Part shown: in pieces, positions 58,261-64,000 of the stretch
How the letters are laid out: every line of letters begins with the position of its first letter
Position numbering within the stretch: the first letter of the stretch is position 1
From: Neodiprion pinetum
Lineage: Eukaryota; Arthropoda; Insecta; Hymenoptera; Diprionidae
Length of the DNA stretch: 64,000 bases
Assembly: GCF_021155775.2 (NCBI RefSeq)
Contig: NC_060235.2
Coordinates: 26,576,607-26,640,606 of the forward strand
Reading direction: 5' to 3'
Program-made: the position numbers and the translations under genes
Notes under the pieces: model-generated
What the model was told of the DNA's origin: nothing
The model's input: the letters and a program-made list of their open reading frames with translations, nothing else
The model's database searches: none

Positions 58261-59981
58261 ACACGTATAAAGATATCTATTCTCTCTCATTTGAATGAAC
58301 AAGAAATTCAGCAACGGGTAGTCCCTCTGCCATTAACAAATAGATGTAATCCTATTACAGCCGGGCATGGGAGAAAAAAAAAAATTCATTACAGTGCAGA
58401 AATGATTCTGACTATCCAATGCTGGCGCCAGTAGCGTCTGTCAAGACAATCCGTCCGATAGTCTTTCCTAATTGGAAATGAATACTCGTGTCGGTGTAAT
58501 TGCACAATGAACACTTTATTTTTATTGAACCTAGGAAGAGCCCTGTTCGATTTCGACGTGACGTATGCATCTCCGAATGTTTAAGTCCACGTATCGAAAA
58601 CGTGGGAAAGGGCTTTACAGCGTAATTATATATGCAATTCTAGACAAAAGGGCTCCGATTCATTTTCATTAGATGCAAAAGTGAGGAAATGGCGTGAAGC
58701 GACCAGGGCAACGTCTTAAGATGAGATCATTTGCTGACGGGCTTGACTTTGATTCTTATTCTAAGTCAAATTAGGGAATCCAAAGTTTTTTTTCTTCCTT
58801 ACGGTTCTTCTGTATCTTGTTTCCTCGAATCTTTTTGAAATGCAGCTTGCAATGATGGTCCGTGTACATTGGAAATGAATATTGATCTCCGTGATTGCAC
58901 AACAAACCTTTTTTCCAATTCAACTGAAGATGAAAATGACTTGTCAATGTGCTTAATCCTTCCAAACTAAAATAGAAGAGGTATAGAATCTTATTGCTTC
59001 GTGATGCACTCTCATTATCTCGTTTCTTTAACTATTTTTTAAAACCCAGCATTACAGAACCATGAATAGAAACCGCAGTGTCAGTGGAACGATTTAGCGC
59101 TACTTAAGTTTTGTTTGATCGAGTTGTAACGATTTCAGCCTTCTGCAACGTGACTCTGGATGTCATCAGGCTTCAGTTTTTACCTCACTTCCTCGAAAAA
59201 TGAATCTTCGCTGTAAGAAAAATGGAATACGAAAATTTATAAACTATAGTTATCAGATGACAATTATCTAACACAATCTGTTACTGGATTTCCAAATTGT
59301 CGACAAAAATTGTTGTATAATAGTCCAATTTTGATCAATTCTAACACCAACATTTTTTCTGCAATGTTTCACGGAGTAAACTGAGAGAGCCACAAAATCT
59401 GTAAAATTTCGAATTTAGCTACTTCTGAAACTGAATACGAAAACGCACGACAATTAATAAAGGACATTTAGATATACATTGTTATGAAAGTCAACGAACT
59501 CTCCCTTTCCTCGGGTCGTTTTTTCCACCACTCAGCAAAGTTTGATCGCTCTCGTGTGGAATGGCTGAGTTGCCAGTGAGTTCTTATCTGATCGGTGTAG
59601 TCATACACACTACACTGTGTGTGTGTGACGCGTATGCACGCCTCTATTAATACTCACCGAACCATTTTACTCTCAATTCCCAAACAAACGGTCCGCTGTG
59701 ACGCTGATGTAATATTGTATGTACCTCGGTTTGTCACCGCGCTATCTACGAATTCTAATCTAATGACATTCAAACTTCTATGTATACCCAACGTGGCCGA
59801 AACAACAGTTGTCCCGAAGCTGTACGTACAAGCCGTTCGAATCGGAGCATTTCGCAGCTCATAGGTCTAATTATAATATCCGTCGTACTATCGCACTTAC
59901 TCATTAATTTGTGATGTTTTTAACTTCGCACGGTTTCTTTGATGGTCGAATATTTCTTAAGCAATTCTCTAATTTTAGGCA
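58261..59981. other. Non-coding region
   Basis: A weak internal duplication: ATTGGAAATGAATA...GTGT/GTGATTGCACAA occurs at 58473 and again at 58869. A GTGTGTGTGTG run lies at 59616. No exon recognised. Confidence 0.5.
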
Positions 59982-60858
59982 CTAGCATAAGACTTTGGTC
60001 CAAAAACACTATTTCCAACAGTTTTTTTTTTTACGCGAGTATTATTGTCAATAAAAAAAAAACATACATGCTTTTGAAAACTACGTGAATTGAATCTCAA
60101 AATCTGTTCGTCCGATTGACCTGAAATTTGGACAGATCCTTGATTGTATAATTTTATACAGAATGGCCGATTAATTTGATCCTAATAGGTCACACTCGAG
60201 TAGAATCGCATAACGATTACACGGGGTGAAATTTACCCTAAACGTCATCTTTTCCTTCAAAAAAAAAAATTCTAAAAATATAAAAATAATATCTAGCTAT
60301 TGTTTAAGGATCGCGAAAAAAGCTTTCTCAGTTTTCCTAACCAAAATTGATTGTTTAAATATTCTAAAACATCGCCAAAGTTAAAGAAAGTGTCAAAAAT
60401 ATTGAACAAAAGATCTTTAGCTCGCGGCCCATTTCCACGACCAAGAGACTCTACAAGGAGTTTAAAAAATGTTTGAGGTGAAAAGTATCCCCGATGACCT
60501 ATTAGGTTTAAAGAAAAAATTTTAAACTGTGGAAATGGTGAAAAATAAAGTTCACTTTTGAAAGAGAAACGACTTTAATCGTTTCACATTAATAAACGAA
60601 TAAACATTTTTCTTCCGGTCATTTTATAGAAAATATTATATTCACAGATCTGTCCAAATTTCAAGTCAATTGAACGAATAGAATTTGAGATTCAATCAAC
60701 GTCGTCTTAATGAACATGGTTTTTTCTACTAACAATAAATCTATTGTCAATTGATATTTTTCAATTAAAAAAAAAACGAAATCCGCCCTTGTCCTTCTAA
60801 TACCCACACAAAAAATGTTAAAAATCAACGTGTTCTTTGGACCAAATCCTTTTGCTAG
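59982..60858. mobile_element. Large foldback element, family 4
   Basis: The ends are inverted: CTAGCATAAGACTTTGGTCC at 59982 against CTAGCAAAAGGATTTGGTCC read from 60858 backwards. The arms continue through the TTGTCAAT... T/A-rich part and a strongly conserved block, 60091-60139 against the complement of 60652-60700 (TTGAATCTCAAA...GACTTGAAATTTGGACAGATC). Only the centre is unpaired. No transposase. Confidence 0.85.
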
Positions 60859-63800
60859 TGACTTAATAAAGCTCTAATAAGAAAAGAAGCTATTGAACGA
60901 AATGACGTGCGCACTTTTCTGTTTGTACTAGTCTTGCCTCAATACCGGTAACAAGTGAATAACCCTACTTGCTTACGAATGAAGATGAGCGTTTGAATGA
61001 GAAAATTGCGTAATTTTGTGAAATGACCTCAGCTTCCTCTCGCACACAAACTTCGGAGATGATTCGGAGGTATTCTTTCTATACGCTTCTAGTTACAGTG
61101 CATCACAGACTTTTTCGCTCTTTCTTTTTCATCAGCCTTAGGCACAGGTTGTTGTAAACTGAAGAACGATGAATACATATATTGTATACAGTAATTCGTC
61201 AAACGCTAAATTAAACTGCTGCCTCGTGGTCTTGCAGGTCGAAATCTTTGCGGCAGCCTGTCACCACGGGTATGCGATGTGTGATTTTTTATTTTCATCA
61301 AACAGTCGTGGATAAAACCCGACACTTGGACGAAAGAAAAGAACGAAAAGAGAATCTTTCTAAGCATTAACCACCTGCGACTACGTAATCTACCACTAAA
61401 TCACATCTCATGGCAGAATTCTATGCCCGCTATTGGGTTAAAAAAAACCTGTGACCACAGAATATGGATAAGAAAAGTCTTTTTGGTACTGAGGCATACG
61501 CGTCATCGACTGCACTTGGCTGACCTGTCGCTGAAGCGACTACTGGCGCACTGATTCGATCTAGTGCGCAAGCTATCCTCGACACCTTAATTTAACGCAA
61601 TATTATGCAAATCACTATTATATACATTTGATTTTCTTAATATATTTTTTTTTCGTATAGAATGAATGTTGATCAATTGAAAATTGAGTCAAGGAGGTTG
61701 GCTGGTGGGCTGAAAATCGAATCTTTATTCATTTTATTACTACGACATGGTACACATATCGAGTATTCGTAAAATTACTCTGTTCGTAAGCTCCAAAGAT
61801 TTATTTAAAAATGCAAAAAATGAAAAGTTCTGGAATTACAAACAAAATCTCATCGATGCATTGTTTCAGATCGCTTCAAAATTGTTAAAAACATCCTAGA
61901 TTCATTCGAATTCACTCTTCGATGATTTATTTTATTCTGAAGTTTGTTTTTTCCGACGATGCTGATAAAGATTTTCTTTTTTTCTCCAGTCGATTCTGTG
62001 TCGTCATTTATTGATCGTAATCATTTTTGGTGAGATGTCGTAAGATTAAATATTTAACAATAGGTACAAGAGTGATGAAAAAACGTCTTCTAGTGATTTT
62101 CAAGGAAATGACTTCTGATTACAAATTTCACCGTAGATTGAAATCCAACTAATCTACTAAATTGTTTCACAATCTAGAAGCGATTTCAAGTAAATTATCG
62201 ATTTCTCATCTTTTGTTTATAATCCTAGGATTTTCTGTTTTTCAATTCATAAACATATCTTCCTAGCTAGGAATACATAAATTTCACGAATATTCAATGT
62301 AAAACTATCTTGTGTAGTAAAATGACCAAAAAATACCGATTTCTGAATAAACAACGTCCTTAAGAATCGAAAAGAATTTTTTTTCTACATAAGGGAAAGT
62401 TTTTATTCTTTCTCAGTCAACTTGTCAGCCAGAAATTGAGAAACAGTTGTACGAAATTAGACAAAATACAATCACGAATTTTATATTTAATGTATATAAA
62501 TTCGATAATTGGGATATGCTTTAGTGTTGAAGTTTCGAGGACGTTGACTCGTCGAAGAAGTTAACTAATTGCGGTGAACCTGGTACGGTTGCAGATTCGT
62601 TTTTACGATATTGCGCCATTAAATTGTAGTAACGCCGCGACGAAATCGTGAGCGGTGACAATTGCCGGATGAGTTGGGCAAAAAAATTACCGTTCTACGA
62701 GAAAGGCCAAAAAAATTTGGGGGAATCGTAAAATTCGCAGAAAAAGCAAATTGAGTCAACGATTGAAGCGAGGTTTTTCCACGTTCAGACTTGAATGGCG
62801 AACCATGAGCAACATGCGCAACGTTTTAATCACGATAGTTCAAACACCTGCAAATTGTCGGCAACGACGAGTGAACCTAATTTTTTTTCACCAATTCTAA
62901 TGCCAGCACGAAAATATACGTCGGACTTTGATTTTTCATTCAATTTTGAAAGTTTAATCAAAACTTTTCAAACTCTCTTGGAAATGATGTAATTTCTTAG
63001 ATACTCGATTCATCCACTGAGTGTCAACTAGGCGTGACAGACCAATTATTTTGAAGATTTCGTCATCGTCGATCTGTTACGCTATTACTGATTCGATTTT
63101 GACGATTGAAAAATCTTTTTGACATATCCAGTGTGATTTCTGTCAAATTTATTTTTCCGTCCGAGTTAAGATCTGACTTGCGCATAAAAGATAAAATAAT
63201 TGCAAAAATGTGTTTGCAATAAAGTTAAAAGACGTGCAGCGCAGTGCCCATGAAACGTACAATACCAACGACTAAACTACGGATTCACATCGCAGGGATT
63301 CGGCAGGAAATACGTGGTTAAATTTGGCACGCCATCGCGTATGTTTCGGGAAGCTTGTACCTACGCTTTTTTCGGCTGATAATACAGTTGCCAATAATAT
63401 CAATACGGACTCGTTTTTATCCGCTTTCTTCATACCAACTGCTAGTTCCTTGAACTACTATTTTGAACAATAGCTTCATCGGTTTTTTTTTTTCGAATAA
63501 CCTGATTACCGAATACCGAAGAGTATCATGTGTTCTGGATCTTGAGTCGTCAAAACGAGCCCAAATTTGGCTCTACTATATGAAACTGTTCTAACTAATG
63601 GGTTAATAATGAAAAATCAAATGACAAAAAATGGTGAAAAAATTTCAAGAAACTTCTGTAAGCTTGCTTTGAAGTTGTGAGAACCTCAAAGCAGTTCACG
63701 TACCCATTTCCATGGGGAAGGATATTCTCTGTCTACAATCTTGGTAAATTTCGAAATTTATTTATTCGGAGCTTGCCAAAATTCATAAAACTTTAACAGT

Positions 63801-64000
63801 AATTTCCTATAATAAAAAATGATCATCAAAATATTTTTACGAAATTTGATTATCATCCTTGTTGGGGTATCTTGACCACCTCAAAAAAGAATAAGTACCA
63901 CTGAAGCTAATAACACTGCACAACATTAAATTTAGCCTTTGTAATTAAATGAATCTTTTTTGTATAATTCGGTACAATAAATTTGATGGCGTCTCATTGA
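60859..64000. other. Non-coding region to window end
   Basis: AT-rich sequence containing dispersed repeat copy 3 (61820-62060). No exon, RNA gene or other repeat recognised; a 65-codon frame at 62795-62992 is unremarkable. Confidence 0.5.
61820..62060 (+). repeat. Dispersed repeat, copy 3 (partial)
   Basis: It aligns with 45240-45440: TTCTGGAATTACAAAC, GATCGCTTCAAAATTGTTAA, TTATTTTATTCTGAAG and TAAGATTAAATATTTAACA. Similarity to the other copies fades beyond 62060. Confidence 0.45.

Overview
The window is animal, almost certainly insect, nuclear DNA. It is AT-rich, with intron-split genes bounded by GT-AG sites (and one GC-AG), many microsatellites, and foldback transposon remnants. Short TTAGG-type runs and a histidine decarboxylase with insect-type C-terminal blocks fit an insect. 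A hymenopteran is my best guess, but that is inference.

Only the first ~16.6 kb holds genes I recognise. Positions 137-3366 (+) are the last seven exons of Smc5, the SMC5/6 genome-maintenance ATPase: the end of the hinge, the returning coiled coil and the C-terminal half of the ATPase head. Facing it on the minus strand, 16581-4205, is a complete histidine decarboxylase gene (Hdc) in 15 coding exons, giving about 619 residues. The two genes converge, with about 840 bp between their stop codons. Smc5 is a housekeeping gene and Hdc makes histamine in photoreceptors and some neurons. I see no functional link between them; they are simply neighbours. Hdc has a 20-nt microexon, a GC-AG intron, and a 3' end where skipping one 130-nt exon would swap the C-terminal tail. 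A good TATA/initiator pair at 23951-23918 (-) may be its promoter, 7 kb upstream of the start codon.

From about 17 kb to 64 kb I find no exon with recognisable homology. Two possible initiator exons on the plus strand (26627-26711, a signal-peptide-like leader; 36575-36593, very short) could be the 5' end of a gene whose body lies outside the window, but neither is proven. CpG-richer blocks near 27.9-28.9, 34.6-36.6, 37.3-38.3, 44.2-44.7, 54.1-55.3 and 57.9-58.3 kb look like promoters or first exons without visible genes.

The most striking non-genic structure is a set of long imperfect foldback elements. Two copies of one family lie in introns of Smc5 (1238-1797) and Hdc (9085-9645); unrelated ones lie at 6217-7472 (Hdc intron), 24600-24968 and 59982-60858; a 110-bp inverted pair bounds 25473-26493. 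There is also a 28-bp minisatellite (50758-51250), a 240-bp tandem duplication (46577-47085), a dispersed repeat at 30.3, 45.2 and 61.8 kb, and a GC-rich LTR-like island (41002-41395). I found no tRNA, rRNA or CRISPR.
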